A stretch of DNA of 24,113 bases. It comes from an uncultured Lentisphaeraceae bacterium. GTDB lineage: Bacteria; Verrucomicrobiota; Kiritimatiellia; RFP12; DVOR01. The stretch covers positions 1 through 24,113 of the forward strand of contig CALBHX010000014.1 in NCBI GenBank assembly GCA_937892925.1. The letters are read 5' to 3'. The notes under the pieces were generated by a model. It was not told the DNA's origin. It did no database searches and saw only the letters and a list, made by a program, of their open reading frames with translations. Shown piece by piece: positions 22,997 to 24,113 of the stretch (within the stretch, counting starts at the first letter, position 1; each line of letters starts with the position of its first letter). Made by a program: the position numbers and the translations under genes.

Positions 22997-24113
22997 ATGA
23001 AATCCTGGTTTAGAATTCTGGGGGCGTGCGGGGGGATCTGCCTGCTGGCCTCTTATGCAGGCGCAACGTATTCCGGCCTGGGCGGTCAGGCTTATACGCA
23101 TGTTTTCCGCGGCACGGCGGATGCCAGCTGGAGTACGCTTGAAAACTGGTGCACGACGGATGACGGCGGTACCACGTGGACGCAGGAGACGGGCAAAATT
23201 CCAATGATCCCGAGCTCAAACTTGTGGGACGCCGCACTACTGGATGGGGATCTGATGGAGACGATTCAGGTTTCCGGATCTTACAAGGCCATCTCTGCGC
23301 CAACGCTGGAAGGGTGGGCGTTTAAGTTGGGCGTTGCGCATAGCGTGCACCTAACGGTGGAGAAGCTGAACAAACTTCAGTCTGCGGGGTGGATTTATGC
23401 GGATGAAACGTCGAAAATTACGGTGAAAGCCAACGGTGCCAAGTTGGAAGGAGCCCTTGTTTTTGACATTGCCGCTTCGGAAGGGTTGATTTTCGGGAGT
23501 GCATTCAGCTCTGGAAACGCGAGCGTGTCTTATGCCCTTGGAAAACTTGGAAGCGTGCTGTATAACGGAGGGCTTTCAACAGGAACGCATACGGTGAAGT
23601 CTGTCACGTTGGACTGCGGCGATGCCTCGCAGACAGGCAAAGCGGTTTTGTCGCGTAAGCTGATTGGGTTTACGTCCTCGAGCCAGACGTTCAGCTTCAC
23701 GGCCGATGGGGTGACGGCGCAGGACAGCGCAGGCGCAGCGATCACCGCCGCCGCCGGCACGCCATCGCTGAGTGCCGCCGTTGGCACCTACGCCTTTGAG
23801 AAGAAAAACGATGGCTATTATGTTTCGTGGGTGGCTTATGGGGATGCTGCGGTTTATGCTCGGACGCTCGCTGAAGCGGCGGCCGATTGGAGCGCGGCGG
23901 ATGCCTGGACGGTGGGCGATGCGGCGGCCGAAGCCCCGCAAAGCGGCAGCGAGACCATGCTGACGGTGAATGCGGATGCAGCCCTTACCATGAATGACGC
24001 CGCTTCGGTGGGCGCACTCACCATCGCAGGTTCCGGCAAGCTGACCTTCGCCGCCGATGGCGACAGCACGCATACCCTCACGGCCTCAAGCACGGCGGTG
24101 AATACCGATGTCG
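22997..24113 (+). CDS. Second giant-type secreted beta-repeat protein, 3'-truncated by the window edge
   Basis: The frame is open from the ATG to the right edge (372 complete codons) with no stop, so the full length is unknown. The N-terminus is a Sec signal peptide: MKSWFR, a hydrophobic core (ILGACGGICLLASY), and a likely cleavage after AGA (residue 23). The mature part starts with a Trp-rich cap (HVFRGTADASWSTLENW, near residues 35-51), then beta-rich Ser/Thr/Gly/Ala sequence. A closing strand KKNDGYYVSWVAYG follows, then a second cap, ARTLAEAAADWSAADAW, with LTIAGSGKLTF. These elements match the giant gene upstream (TRTVTDDANW..., GLYL/GVYY closing strands), so the two are probably paralogues. 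It has its own promoter and a good Shine-Dalgarno. The function is unknown; a cell-surface or secreted structural/adhesive role is inferred. Confidence 0.9.
   Translation, partial: MKSWFRILGACGGICLLASYAGATYSGLGGQAYTHVFRGTADASWSTLENWCTTDDGGTTWTQETGKIPMIPSSNLWDAALLDGDLMETIQVSGSYKAISAPTLEGWAFKLGVAHSVHLTVEKLNKLQSAGWIYADETSKITVKANGAKLEGALVFDIAASEGLIFGSAFSSGNASVSYALGKLGSVLYNGGLSTGTHTVKSVTLDCGDASQTGKAVLSRKLIGFTSSSQTFSFTADGVTAQDSAGAAITAAAGTPSLSAAVGTYAFEKKNDGYYVSWVAYGDAAVYARTLAEAAADWSAADAWTVGDAAAEAPQSGSETMLTVNADAALTMNDAASVGALTIAGSGKLTFAADGDSTHTLTASSTAVNTDV
23093..23334 (+). repeat. Trp-rich cap unit of the second giant protein, first copy
   Basis: YTHVFRGTADASWSTLENW is followed by a Thr/Gly-rich loop with a further Trp and Pro residues, then strands up to WAFKLGV. 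It sits right after the signal peptide, the usual place for such a cap in secreted repeat proteins. Confidence 0.5.
23852..24049 (+). repeat. Trp-rich cap unit of the second giant protein, second copy
   Basis: VYARTLAEAAADWSAADAWTV is followed by SETMLTVNADAALTM and VGALTIAGSGKLTF. It aligns with cap unit 1 of the upstream giant gene (VYTRTVTDDANWAEAGAWYL ... LRVYGGGVLTL), the best evidence that the two genes are related. Confidence 0.6.

Noticed and set aside
22989..23000. Three-codon upstream ORF overlapping the second giant gene start
   Set aside because: It is only 1 nt from the Shine-Dalgarno and three codons long; it probably arises by chance from the ATGAACACATGA sequence.
23012..23029. 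Lipoprotein signal (LGAC) in the second giant protein
   Set aside because: The Cys is residue 11, with only about four hydrophobic residues after the last Arg, too short for a lipoprotein h-region. A signal peptidase I site after AGA (residue 23) fits better.
1..24113. CRISPR arrays, insertion sequences, prophage genes
   Set aside because: No spaced direct repeats, transposase, integrase or phage genes were seen on either strand. The repeats present are protein-level modules with diverged DNA.

Overview
The window looks like a piece of a GC-rich, Gram-negative bacterial chromosome. All supported genes lie on the + strand. The best guess for the host is the PVC group (Verrucomicrobiota/Kiritimatiellota-like). 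That guess rests on very large, secreted, autotransporter-repeat-type beta proteins without an obvious C-terminal barrel, plus ordinary bacterial housekeeping genes. It is an inference and could be wrong at phylum level.

Region 1 (3-15095) is the 3' end of one enormous gene. At least 5,030 codons are visible and the frame is still open at the left edge. The product is a modular, beta-strand-rich surface or secreted protein. It starts in the window with what looks like the tail of a LamG-like domain. It then alternates four copies of a roughly 200-250-residue beta-sandwich-like module, each ending in a GLAALQI-type strand, with Trp-rich cap units and autotransporter-associated beta-strand repeats of the K-x-G-x-G ... 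GTL type. A strong intrinsic terminator follows.

Region 2 (15096-16037) is about 940 bp without a convincing gene. It holds terminator-like hairpins, a G-skewed stretch, an orphan tRNA-3'-end-like element on the minus strand, and the promoter of the next gene.

Region 3 (16038-22761) is a housekeeping block: fusA (EF-G) with its own promoter and terminator; a 436-bp G-rich gap; a full-length ABC-F ATPase whose promoter appears to start transcription at or next to the ATG; then rpe (ribulose-phosphate 3-epimerase) and a MATE-family transporter, which abut with no spacer and probably form one operon.

Region 4 (22762-24113) carries a consensus promoter whose -35/-10 spacer contains a run of nine G residues. 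It drives a second secreted giant-type gene (signal peptide, same Trp-cap units) that runs off the right edge. This pair of paralogous surface-protein genes, one of them possibly phase-variable through promoter slippage, is the most interesting feature of the window. Four promoters in the window share an extended -10 (TGN-TANNNT). All family assignments come from reading the translation by eye; no search was run.
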